A stretch of 55,940 bases of DNA, from positions 1 to 55,940 of the forward strand of contig JAKVBH010000029.1 in NCBI GenBank assembly GCA_022447495.1. Direction: 5' to 3'. A program made the translations under genes and the position numbers. Positions within the stretch are counted from its first letter, which is position 1; every line of letters begins with the position of its first letter. The DNA comes from Marinovum sp. (GTDB lineage Bacteria; Pseudomonadota; Alphaproteobacteria; Rhodobacterales; Rhodobacteraceae). A model generated the notes under the pieces. It ran no database searches and had not been told where the DNA came from. It saw only the letters and a list, made by a program, of their open reading frames with translations. Shown here one piece after another: positions 36,730 to 44,574 of this stretch.

Positions 36730-37683
36730 ATGCTAGCTGACATCTTCATCAACCCGTTCATCGAGATGTTCGCCTACCCGGACTTCCTCATGCAGGTGCT
36801 GTGGGAAGGGCTGGTCTCGGGCATTCTTTATGCGTTGATTGCGTTGGGGTTTGTCTTGATCTTCCGCTCGTCGCGGATTTTCAACTTTGCCCAGGGGATC
36901 ATGGTGGTGTTCGCCGCGCTCACGCTGGTGGGCTTGCACGCATTCGGCATCCCCGCTTGGATATCGGTGATCCTGACGCTGGGGGTCATGTTTGGCCTTG
37001 CTGTCACCATTGAGCGCGTCGTGCTGCGACCTTTGGTGGGTCAGCCGGACATCATCCTCTTTATGGCGACCATCGGGATCACGCTGTTCCTCATCGGCTT
37101 TGGCGAGACGATTTTTGGCGGCGAAAACAAGGTGATGATCACCTCCGAGCTGGGCATTCCCACCGGCGACACCGTGTTGGAGCCCTTTGGTGGTCTGCTG
37201 ATCTTGCAACACCTCGATATCACGGTGGTGGTTGTGGCGACGCTCCTTGTGGGCGGGCTCATTGCCTTTCTCAACTACACCTCCATGGGCCGCGCGATCC
37301 GGGCGCTGGGCGATGATCACCAGGCGGCCCTGTCCGTGGGGATCAGCCTTCAGACGATCTGGGTTCTGGTGTGGTTCATCGCGGGTATCATCGCGCTTGT
37401 GACCGGCATCGCTTGGGGCGCGCGGGCCGGGGTGAGCTTTGCTTTGGAAGTCATCGCCTACAAAGCGCTTCCGGTTCTGATGCTAGGCGGTTTGGAATCG
37501 ATCACTGGCGCCATTGTGGGCGGGTTGATGATCGGGATGCTTGAGAAACTATTTGAGATCTACTGGGGACAGCCGCTGCTGGGCGGCAACACCGAGACCT
37601 GGTTCGCCTTTGTGCTGGCGCTGGTGGTGCTGCTCTTCCGTCCGCAGGGGCTCTTTGGTGAGAAGATCATCGAAAGGGTCTAG
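36730..37683 (+). CDS. Branched-chain-amino-acid-type ABC permease (LivH-like)
   Basis: 317 residues with about eight membrane segments. LivH family: YALIALGFVLIFRSSRIFNFAQG near the N-terminus and GRAIRALGDDHQAALSVGI, the cytoplasmic coupling loop. Start is coupled to accessory B (GGAGG seven bases upstream of its ATG). Partner of the LivM-like permease at 37788. Confidence 0.93.
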   Translation: MLADIFINPFIEMFAYPDFLMQVLWEGLVSGILYALIALGFVLIFRSSRIFNFAQGIMVVFAALTLVGLHAFGIPAWISVILTLGVMFGLAVTIERVVLRPLVGQPDIILFMATIGITLFLIGFGETIFGGENKVMITSELGIPTGDTVLEPFGGLLILQHLDITVVVVATLLVGGLIAFLNYTSMGRAIRALGDDHQAALSVGISLQTIWVLVWFIAGIIALVTGIAWGARAGVSFALEVIAYKALPVLMLGGLESITGAIVGGLMIGMLEKLFEIYWGQPLLGGNTETWFAFVLALVVLLFRPQGLFGEKIIERV

Positions 37684-37716
37684 AGCAGCGCGGGGCGCGC
37701 TGACTGACAAGAAGAG

Positions 37717-37775
37717 GTAGGGCGGGATTTATCCCGCCACCCTGAGGGACAAAGGCGGGATAAATCCCGCCCTAC
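37717..37775. repeat. Large inverted repeat, family B
   Basis: Two perfect 22-base arms in inverted orientation: 37717-37738 and 37754-37775, each itself nearly palindromic (GGCGGGATTTATCCCGCC core), separated by 15 bases. Diverged copies of the halves occur at 25911-25958 and 40341-40358. It sits between the two permease genes. Confidence 0.85.
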
Positions 37776-37787
37776 GGAGAAGACCAA

Positions 37788-38864
37788 ATGCTCTACAGAA
37801 CGGCAGGCCAGTTTAAGACCTCCTACAAAGCCGATCAGGCGCTCTTTCCTGTGCGGCAGGATGCGATTTTGCTCGGTATTATCATGGTCTTTGCCTGGGT
37901 AATTTTTCCCTTCACGGCCTCGGAATTTGCCTTCCAGACTATGCTTATCCCGGTCTTGATCTATGCGCTGGCCTCCATGGGGCTCAACATCCTCACGGGC
38001 TACGCGGGACAATTGTCGCTCGGCACGGCTGCCTTCATGGGAGTGGGGGCCTATGCCTGTTACAAGCTTTTGACGATCATGCCCTGGATGAACCCGGTGG
38101 TAGCGATATTCCTATCCGGCTTCTTCTCAGCCGGAATTGGCGTTGTCTTCGGCATCCCATCGCTGCGCATCAAGGGCTTCTACCTCGCCATCGCCACGCT
38201 CGCCGCGCAGTTCTTCCTTGTGTGGCTCTTCGAGAAATGGGCCTGGCTCTATAATTACAACGCCTCCGGCGCAATCCAGGTGCCCAATACGACGACTCTC
38301 GGCACTTACGTGACCGGGCCGCTCGCCTCGTCGATGACGCAGTATTACGTGGTCTTGGGCATTGTCACCGTGATGACGATCCTTTGTATCAACCTCACCC
38401 GCGGAAATCTGGGCCGGATGTGGAAGGCCACGCGGGATATGGACATCGCCGCGGAGCTCATTGGCATCAACCTCATGAAATCCAAGCTCATTGCCTTTGC
38501 GATCTCGTCCTATATCGTGGGCGTGGCCGGGGCGCTTTATGTCTTCATGTGGAAGGGCGCGGCGGAGCCGAACCTTTTTGACATCCCGTTGAGCTTTGAG
38601 ATCCTCTTTATCGCCATCATCGGCGGGTTGGGGTCGATCCTGGGCAACTTCCTCGGCGCGATCCTCATTGTGGGCCTGCCCGTCGTGCTCAACCTTTTGC
38701 CCGATGCCTTGGGTATTCCCATTTCATCGGCTCTGGTTGAACATCTCAACATCATGATCGTAGGCTCGCTCATCGTGTTCTTTCTGATCATCGAGCCCCA
38801 TGGGCTTGCGCGCCTCTGGGCGTTGATCCGTGAGAAACTCATTATCTGGCCGTTCCCCCACTAG
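37788..38864 (+). CDS. Branched-chain-amino-acid-type ABC permease (LivM-like)
   Basis: 358 residues, about nine to ten membrane segments. LivM features: GLNILTGYAGQLSLGTAAFMGVGAY, GIPSLRIKGFYLAIATLA and GRMWKATRDMDIAAELIGIN coupling loop. RBS CGGAGAAG before the ATG. Forms the membrane channel with the LivH-like subunit. Confidence 0.93.
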   Translation: MLYRTAGQFKTSYKADQALFPVRQDAILLGIIMVFAWVIFPFTASEFAFQTMLIPVLIYALASMGLNILTGYAGQLSLGTAAFMGVGAYACYKLLTIMPWMNPVVAIFLSGFFSAGIGVVFGIPSLRIKGFYLAIATLAAQFFLVWLFEKWAWLYNYNASGAIQVPNTTTLGTYVTGPLASSMTQYYVVLGIVTVMTILCINLTRGNLGRMWKATRDMDIAAELIGINLMKSKLIAFAISSYIVGVAGALYVFMWKGAAEPNLFDIPLSFEILFIAIIGGLGSILGNFLGAILIVGLPVVLNLLPDALGIPISSALVEHLNIMIVGSLIVFFLIIEPHGLARLWALIREKLIIWPFPH

Positions 38865-38916
38865 GGGCGGCCCAAAAGCAAGAATACCAGTCACATCATC
38901 CAAGGGAGGATATCGA

Positions 38917-40215
38917 ATGAAACACTGGACCAAGATTGCCGCTGCGGCGGCGGCCACGGCGCTAATCGGCTCTGCCGCGATCGCCGAAGGGCTCTTTGCG
39001 CCCAACCTCAGCTATCGCACCGGGCCTTTTGCGGCTACGGGCATCCCGCTTATGAATGGTCAAAAAGACTACATGGCCATGCTCAACGCCCGTGACGGCG
39101 GCATTGGTGGCGCGCCTATTGATTTTGCGGAATGCGAGACCGGCTATTCGACCCAAAAAGGCGTGGAATGCTACGAGAAAACCAAAGGCGAGGCGATTGT
39201 GACCCAGCCTTGGTCCACGGGCATCACGCTCCAAGTTTTGCCGAAGACCAACGTGGACAACATTCCGATCCTGGCGCCCGGATACGGCTTCTCGCCCATG
39301 ATGGACGGCAAGACGTTCCAATGGGCGTTCAACACGCCGTCGGGTTACTGGGACGGCGCGGACATGATCGTGCAATACTTGGAATCCCAGGGGGACCTCT
39401 CGGGCAAGAAGATCGCCTTCCTGCACCTCGATCACCCATATGGCAAAGAGCCGATCCCAATCTTTGAACAGCTCGCCGCCGAAAAAGGTTTTGAGTTCAC
39501 GCCGATCCCGGTTGGCCTCAAAGAGATGCAGAACCAGTCGGCACAATGGCTCCAAATCCGCCGCATGCGCCCTGACAATGTGATCATGTGGGGCTGGGGC
39601 GCGATGAATGCGGGCGCCATCACCGAGGCTGTGAAAACCAAGTACCCCATGGATCAATTCATTGGCGTGTGGTGGTCTGGCCATGATGCGGACCTCGCGC
39701 TCGTGGGGGATGCAGGCAAAGGCTACAAGTCGATCTCCTGGTCCTTCCCGAACCTTGATGCGCCTGTGATGGCGGACATCAAAAAGCACGTGGTGGATGC
39801 GGGTCTCTCTGACAGTAACGAGACAGAGATGAACGGCGTGTTCTATGCGCGCGGCATCATCATCTCCGCGATCTTGTCTGAAGGCATCGCTGCGGCGCAG
39901 GCCGAGTATGGCACGGCTGAGATCAATGCTGAGCAGCTGCGTTGGGGTCTTGAGAACATCAACATGACCGAAGAGCGGATTGCCGAACTGGGTCTTGATG
40001 GCATGGTGCCTCCTTTCTCCACATCCTGCGCCAACCATACCGGTCACTCCGGCGGCTGGATGTTGGAGTGGAACGGCACAGGTTTTGATAAAGTCTCCGA
40101 CCACATGACGCCAAACGTGGATGGCTACCGTGCGCTCGCCGCTGAAAAAGCTGCGGAATACGCGACTGCCAACGCGCCATGGCCCACAAACGACGCGTGT
40201 GACGCAGAAAGCTAA
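38917..40215 (+). CDS. Periplasmic substrate-binding protein of the liv-type transporter
   Basis: 432 residues from the ATG at 38917 (GGGAGGA ten bases upstream). Signal peptide MKHWTKIAAAAAATALIGSA with cleavage near 22. Type I periplasmic-binding fold (Peripla_BP_6), with YRTGPFAATGIPLMNGQKDY and the KKIAFLHLDHPYGKEPI segment. It has two Cys pairs' worth of cysteines (CETGY, VECYEK, SCANH, DACDA). It resembles the binding proteins found with AMP-ligases in alphaproteobacterial liv clusters rather than LivJ/K proper. The ligand is unknown; a carboxylate that the flanking CoA ligases activate would fit. Confidence 0.88.
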   Translation: MKHWTKIAAAAAATALIGSAAIAEGLFAPNLSYRTGPFAATGIPLMNGQKDYMAMLNARDGGIGGAPIDFAECETGYSTQKGVECYEKTKGEAIVTQPWSTGITLQVLPKTNVDNIPILAPGYGFSPMMDGKTFQWAFNTPSGYWDGADMIVQYLESQGDLSGKKIAFLHLDHPYGKEPIPIFEQLAAEKGFEFTPIPVGLKEMQNQSAQWLQIRRMRPDNVIMWGWGAMNAGAITEAVKTKYPMDQFIGVWWSGHDADLALVGDAGKGYKSISWSFPNLDAPVMADIKKHVVDAGLSDSNETEMNGVFYARGIIISAILSEGIAAAQAEYGTAEINAEQLRWGLENINMTEERIAELGLDGMVPPFSTSCANHTGHSGGWMLEWNGTGFDKVSDHMTPNVDGYRALAAEKAAEYATANAPWPTNDACDAES

Positions 40216-40265
40216 GCACTGCTGACTGGTGGGGCGGGGTGGCCCGTCTCGGAAAAGCGGTCTCC

Positions 40266-40304
40266 CCCAGCGCTGTCTGGAATCATAGATTTCAACGCGC
40301 TGGG
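40266..40304 (+). terminator. Hairpin after the binding-protein gene
   Basis: CCCAGCGC (40266-40273) pairs with GCGCTGGG (40297-40304). Without a T-run, it may stabilise the upstream message or attenuate read-through, which would explain higher expression of the binding protein than of the ATPase. A partial family B repeat follows at 40341-40358. Confidence 0.45.
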
Positions 40305-40377
40305 AGAGGCATATAGATGCTGAGCCGGAGAAGGGCCGAAACCCCGGCCTACCTCTCTTGAACGACACGAGGACGAC

Positions 40378-41202
40378 ATGCTCGACGCTGGCAATACCGA
40401 AGAAACGCTGCTCGAAGTCACCAATATCGAGGTGATCTACAATCACGTGATTCTGGTCCTCAAGGGCGTGAGCCTCACGGTACCCAAGGGTGGCATCACA
40501 GCCCTTTTGGGCGGCAATGGCGCAGGCAAGACAACCACACTCAAGGCCATTTCCAATCTACTGCATTCCGAACGCGGCGAGGTAACCAAAGGGTCCATCG
40601 CCTATCGCGGTGAGCGGGTCCAAGATCTCGACCCCGCCGCGCTTGTCAAAAAGGGCGTCATCCAGGTCATGGAAGGCCGCCACTGTTTTGCCCACCTCAC
40701 TGTCGAAGAGAACCTTCTCACCGGCGCCTACACCCGCCGTGACGGCAAAGGTGCCATCGATGCCGATCTTGAGATGGTCTACAATTACTTCCCCCGCCTC
40801 AAAGAACGCCGTAAATCCCAAGCGGGCTTCACCTCGGGCGGGGAACAACAGATGACCGCCGTCGGCCGCGCGCTCATGTCTCGGCCTGAGACAATCTTGC
40901 TCGATGAGCCCTCCATGGGTCTGGCTCCACAATTGGTGGAAGAGATCTTCTCGATCGTCAAAAGCCTCAATGAAAACGAAGGCGTCAGTTTTCTCATCGC
41001 GGAGCAGAACACCAACGTCGCCCTGCGCTTTGCGCACCATGGTTACATCCTAGAGAATGGCCGCGTTGTGATGGACGGTCCCGCCGCTGAACTGCGCGAA
41101 AACCCGGATGTGAAAGAATTCTACCTGGGCGTCTCGGACGAAGGCAAAAAGTCCTTCCGAGATGTGCGTTCCTATCGCCGCCGCAAACGGTGGTTGTCTT
41201 GA
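40378..41202 (+). CDS. Branched-chain-amino-acid-type ABC transporter ATPase (LivF-like)
   Basis: 274 residues. Walker A GGNGAGKT near 43-50, signature FTSGGEQQMTAVGRAL, Walker B ILLDEPSMGL, EQN instead of the switch His as in LivF. Completes the importer (LivG, LivH, LivM, binding protein). The next small ORF overlaps its end by 13 bases. Confidence 0.93.
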   Translation: MLDAGNTEETLLEVTNIEVIYNHVILVLKGVSLTVPKGGITALLGGNGAGKTTTLKAISNLLHSERGEVTKGSIAYRGERVQDLDPAALVKKGVIQVMEGRHCFAHLTVEENLLTGAYTRRDGKGAIDADLEMVYNYFPRLKERRKSQAGFTSGGEQQMTAVGRALMSRPETILLDEPSMGLAPQLVEEIFSIVKSLNENEGVSFLIAEQNTNVALRFAHHGYILENGRVVMDGPAAELRENPDVKEFYLGVSDEGKKSFRDVRSYRRRKRWLS

Positions 41203-41498
41203 ACGATGCACGTGTTCTTTGCCGTACCCTGGCAGAGGTTCGCGCAGGCGTTGCGACTGTGTCGCAGAAGACATTCGACCTTCTCTCCAACGCGATCCAG
41301 GCTGTGTTGGCGGATGGTGATATCAAAAAAAATGAGATTGGAGAGCCTTGCATCTTCCACATTGTCCCAGCCGATTTAGATTGCTCGGGGCGTTTGGGTC
41401 GGCATGTCATGCCGGTTCAGCGTGACATGGACGTGCGCAGGGATATGGTTCGAGAATCGGAACGCCCCATGGTCATTGGATGGAGAGAGACGCCATGA
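41190..41498 (+). CDS. Small hypothetical protein between livF and the CoA ligase
   Basis: 102 residues from GTG at 41190, overlapping livF by 13 bases and the next gene by four (ATGA at 41495-41498). The double overlap supports it as real. No signal peptide, no recognised family; two Cys, a helical N-terminal half and a charged C-terminus. Alternatively it could be a chance frame kept open by a translational read-through region. Confidence 0.45.
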   Translation: MVVLNDARVLCRTLAEVRAGVATVSQKTFDLLSNAIQAVLADGDIKKNEIGEPCIFHIVPADLDCSGRLGRHVMPVQRDMDVRRDMVRESERPMVIGWRETP

Positions 41499-42661
41499 GT
41501 TTCTTTGACGATTTAGAGACACGCAGCGGGGACGCTCGGGCTGAAGACCAGTTGGCCGCGTTGAACACGCAACTGGCAAAGTACGGTCTTGGTCCCCTGG
41601 GCGATTTAGCGGAACTCACATCGCTCCCTGTTTTGCGCAAGGCTGAGCTTTCTGAGCGGCAAAAGGCCAACCCGCCCTTTGGCGATATCCCGGTGCCCAA
41701 CATCGCCCATGTCTTTCAATCCCCCGGGCCGATCTATGAACCCGGCGGGGTGAGCCATGATTGGTGGCGCATGGGGCGGTTTTTGCATGCTGCGGGCGTG
41801 GGGCCCGATGACCTGGTGCAGAACTGCTTTGGCTATCACATGACACCAGCTGGCATGATCTTCGAAAACGGGGCGAGGGCCGTGGGCGCGCGGGTTTTGC
41901 CTGCAGGCACCGGCCAAACCGAGCTTCAGGTGCGCGCCGCCGCCGACACAGGTGTGACAGGCTATGCGGGCACGCCAGATTACCTCAAGGTGATTCTCGA
42001 TAAAGCTGATGAGATGGGCGAGACGTTGGCCATCGCCAAGGCGGTGGTCTCCGGAGGCGCACTTTTCCCGGCGATGCGTCAAGCCTATGCTGATCGCGGG
42101 ATTGCCTGTCTTCAATGCTACGCGACCGCTGACCTTGGCAACATCGCCTACGAATCGTCTGCGATGGAAGGCATGATCCTTGACGAGGGCGTGATCGTTG
42201 AGATCGTGACCCCCGGCACGGGTGACCCTGTGCCTGAAGGAGAAGTGGGCGAAGTCGTCGTCACCAGCCTCAACCCCGATTACCCGCTCATCCGCTTTGC
42301 CACGGGCGATATGAGTGCGGTGCTGGCGGGTGAAAGCCCCTGTGGCCGCACGAATACGCGCATCAAGGGCTGGATGGGTCGCGCGGATCAGACGACCAAG
42401 ATCAAAGGCATGTTCGTGCGCCCCGAACAGGTGGCTGAACTGGTCAAGAAGCTCGGAGTGGATCGTGCCCGTGTGTTGGCACAACGCGATGGCGATGCGG
42501 ACAAGATGGTGGTGCAGATCGAAGCGTCAGGCGGCGATGAAGGTGCATTTGGCGACGCGGTCAAAGACGTGCTCAAGCTCAAAGCCGATATCGAGATTGC
42601 CGAACCTAGGAGTTTGCCGCGCGATGGGGTGGTGATCGAGGATCAGCGGACCTACGATTGA
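41495..42661 (+). CDS. Phenylacetate-CoA ligase-like (PaaK family) enzyme
   Basis: 388 residues, shorter than classical PaaK (about 430). Adenylate-forming family: FQSPGPIYEPGGVSHDWWRM stands where the P-loop is expected, with GYAGTPDYL, CYATADLGNIAYE, VVTSLNPDYPLIRFATGDMS and the hinge GRADQTTKIKGMFVRPEQV. Start at 41495 is preceded by GGAGAGAG. Second CoA ligase of the operon; probably acts on the same or a related carboxylate as the first. Substrate not deducible. Confidence 0.86.
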   Translation: MSFFDDLETRSGDARAEDQLAALNTQLAKYGLGPLGDLAELTSLPVLRKAELSERQKANPPFGDIPVPNIAHVFQSPGPIYEPGGVSHDWWRMGRFLHAAGVGPDDLVQNCFGYHMTPAGMIFENGARAVGARVLPAGTGQTELQVRAAADTGVTGYAGTPDYLKVILDKADEMGETLAIAKAVVSGGALFPAMRQAYADRGIACLQCYATADLGNIAYESSAMEGMILDEGVIVEIVTPGTGDPVPEGEVGEVVVTSLNPDYPLIRFATGDMSAVLAGESPCGRTNTRIKGWMGRADQTTKIKGMFVRPEQVAELVKKLGVDRARVLAQRDGDADKMVVQIEASGGDEGAFGDAVKDVLKLKADIEIAEPRSLPRDGVVIEDQRTYD

Positions 42662-42662
42662 T

Positions 42663-42902
42663 GTGCCTAGTGACCGGCGTGATCGTCCCGCCACCAGCTG
42701 CAACGACAAAGATCATGTCAATCTTCCTGGCCTTTTCAAAGAAAAAGGTCGTGGGGATGAGATCGCCTTTGGGCAAGTTGGTGTGGCGTCACGCCGCGGT
42801 GGTGACTGTGTCTGCTTTGTGCGGGGTGTCCCACTCCGTCTGCAGGCTCAGGCCGCGATCAATGTATGTCTCAAACAATATAATCATGTCAGGGCGAACC
42901 AT
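42663..42902 (-). pseudogene. Possible decayed gene (minus strand, internal stop)
   Basis: Read leftwards from an ATG at 42902, the frame VRPDMIILFETYIDRGLSL and onwards looks like real coding sequence until a TGA at 42789-42791. It then continues in the same frame with PKGDLIPTTFFFEKARKID and MIFVVAAGGGTITPVT to about 42666. No family recognised. The internal stop and lost ends suggest a pseudogene; a chance frame is also possible. Confidence 0.3.
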
Positions 42903-43023
42903 GCCCTTGGCATGCATCTGCCAGCGCCCGAAACTCCATTATAGAAACACCAAATCACTGGTACGGAAACCGGAGCCTAGTCGGACCTTGGCCATGTCCA
43001 CCGTCATGGTAACGCGCCGCCGG

Positions 43024-43215
43024 TATTCAGAGACTACGGCGGCTTTGCTGTCGTCCCTTGAAGTGCCTTTGGCACCTCTGTTCACGTTTCTTGTTCTCGC
43101 AGAAGTGCCCGCTGTGGCCACGCTTTGTGGGGGAGCCATTGTACTTTGTGGGGTCCTTTGGGCCACCACGCGGAGCGCCTTGAGCGAGAGATCTCGGCGT
43201 ACACGGACACCACCG
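43024..43215 (+). pseudogene. C-terminal remnant of an EamA/DMT-family transporter
   Basis: The frame reads YSETTAALLSSLEVPLAPLF, then TFLVLAEVPAVATLCGGAIV and LCGVLWATT. This is the end of an EamA-domain drug/metabolite transporter, in which the motif AALLxxLEVPLAPxxxxL and the final GGAIVL helix are conserved. The preceding 300 bases in the same frame do not resemble a transporter, so the gene is truncated. A frame is open from 42658 but I do not believe its first two-thirds are coding. Confidence 0.65.
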
Positions 43216-43224
43216 CGCAACAAC

Positions 43225-43252
43225 AAAAGCCGCCCGGTGGGGCGGCTTTTTT
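43225..43252. terminator. Bidirectional rho-independent terminator
   Basis: AAAAGCCGCCC (43225-43235) pairs with GGGCGGCTTTT (43240-43250), with T-runs on both strands. It terminates rpmJ on the minus strand and the transporter remnant on the plus strand. Together with the pseudogenes, the gap 42662-43272 holds nothing else that I recognise. Confidence 0.88.
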
Positions 43253-43272
43253 GATTAAGCTCTGGTGTGAGC

Positions 43273-43398
43273 TTAGCCCTGGCGTGCTTTAAAGCGGCGC
43301 TGGGTCTTGTTGATCACGTACACGCGGCCCTTGCGACGCACCACGCGACAATCGCGGTGGCGGTTCTTGAGCGAGCGGAGCGAGTTTTTGACCTTCAT
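43273..43398 (-). CDS. rpmJ: 50S ribosomal protein L36
   Basis: 41 residues, [20 protein letters not shown] at the start and [19 protein letters not shown] at the end. Highly basic. It keeps one Cys (CRVVRRKGR) but lacks the full Cys-Cys-Cys-His zinc set, so it is the zinc-independent type found in alphaproteobacteria. AAGGAG lies seven bases before the ATG. Stand-alone gene with its own terminator at 43225. Confidence 0.95.
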   Translation of the reverse strand: MKVKNSLRSLKNRHRDCRVVRRKGRVYVINKTQRRFKARQG

Positions 43399-43506
43399 GG
43401 TCTTCTCCTTCTCTGCGGCGCGCGTCTTGCGGCGAAGGCGCCTGGTTTCCGATATGACGCAGAGTCTGCGCCGGTGTCTCTACCCTGGTTAAATCCCGGG
43501 CCGGGA

Positions 43507-43581
<75 letters not shown>

Positions 43582-43701
43582 AATAAAAAGGAGCGCGTTA
43601 AGAACGCGCCGGTGCGGGGTCTATAGATAGGAATCTAAAGTCGTTCAAGGGCTTTTGGCTTTGTAAAAAATCCGGCTATGTTGCCGGGCATAACCAAGGA
43701 G

Positions 43702-44571
43702 ATGACTGGCGTGCCCAAAGTGGCCTATCAACTGTATCTTCCGGATCACTGGACCTCGCCGGTGGTGTTTGCTTCGCCGCATTCCGGGCGCGATTATCCG
43801 TGGTCGTTTTTGCGCCGGACCGTGCTTGATGAGCATTCGATTCGCACGTCCGAAGACGCCTATGTCGACCGCCTGTTTGAGGCGGCACCGACCTTTGGTG
43901 CCAGTTTTCTCAAAGCAGGCGCCCCGCGGGCCTTTGTCGATCTCAATCGCGCACAGGACGAGTTTGATCCGGCCTTGATCGAAGGTGTGCGCCGTCAGGG
44001 TCACAATCCCCGCATCGCCAGTGGTCTGGGGGTGATCCCTCGTGTCGTAGCCGGCGGTCGTGCGATTTACCGCGGCAAGCTCCCCATGCAAGAGGCGCAG
44101 GCGCGCATCGACGAATTTTGGCTGCCCTATCACGAACAACTCCAAACGCTCTTGCATGGCGCCAAGATGCGCTTTGGTCAGGCGATTTTGGTCGATTGCC
44201 ACTCCATGCCGCATGAAGCCGTAGAATCAATCGCGCGTGCCGGAGCGCGCCGGCCTGAGATTGTGATTGGGGACCGGTTTGGGGCCTCGGCGGGCGCGGA
44301 GGTTGTGGACCAGATTGAGCGCGCGTTTGTGCAGGCGGGTCTCTGCGTTGTGCGCAACTCACCCTTTGCTGGCGCCTATATTTGTCAAAACTACGGGCGT
44401 CCGTCTAAGCAGCAGCACGCGATCCAGATTGAGATCGATCGCTCCATCTACATGAATGAGCAGACGATCCGTCCCAACAATAATTTCCAAAACTTCCGTA
44501 AAGTGCTGCGCGGTGTGATTGCTGAAATCGCAGCGATCGGTGCCCAGGATGTGCCGCTCGCGGCGGAGTGA
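43702..44571 (+). CDS. N-formylglutamate amidohydrolase
   Basis: 289 residues from the ATG at 43702; AAGGAG directly touches this ATG, so a GTG nine bases later (43711) may be the true start. FGase family: VVFASPHSGRDYPWSFL, TSEDAYVDRLF, APRAFVDLNRAQDEFD, ILVDCHSMP, GDRFGASAG and SPFAGAYICQNYGRP, which include the metal-binding His and Glu residues. It hydrolyses N-formylglutamate at the end of one histidine-degradation route, though no hut genes are nearby. Convergent with dinB. Confidence 0.9.
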   Translation: MTGVPKVAYQLYLPDHWTSPVVFASPHSGRDYPWSFLRRTVLDEHSIRTSEDAYVDRLFEAAPTFGASFLKAGAPRAFVDLNRAQDEFDPALIEGVRRQGHNPRIASGLGVIPRVVAGGRAIYRGKLPMQEAQARIDEFWLPYHEQLQTLLHGAKMRFGQAILVDCHSMPHEAVESIARAGARRPEIVIGDRFGASAGAEVVDQIERAFVQAGLCVVRNSPFAGAYICQNYGRPSKQQHAIQIEIDRSIYMNEQTIRPNNNFQNFRKVLRGVIAEIAAIGAQDVPLAAE

Positions 44572-44574
44572 CCT

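Noticed and set aside
42658..43254. A 198-residue plus-strand frame
   Set aside because: Only its C-terminal third resembles a protein (EamA remnant); the rest is low-quality, so I list just the remnant.
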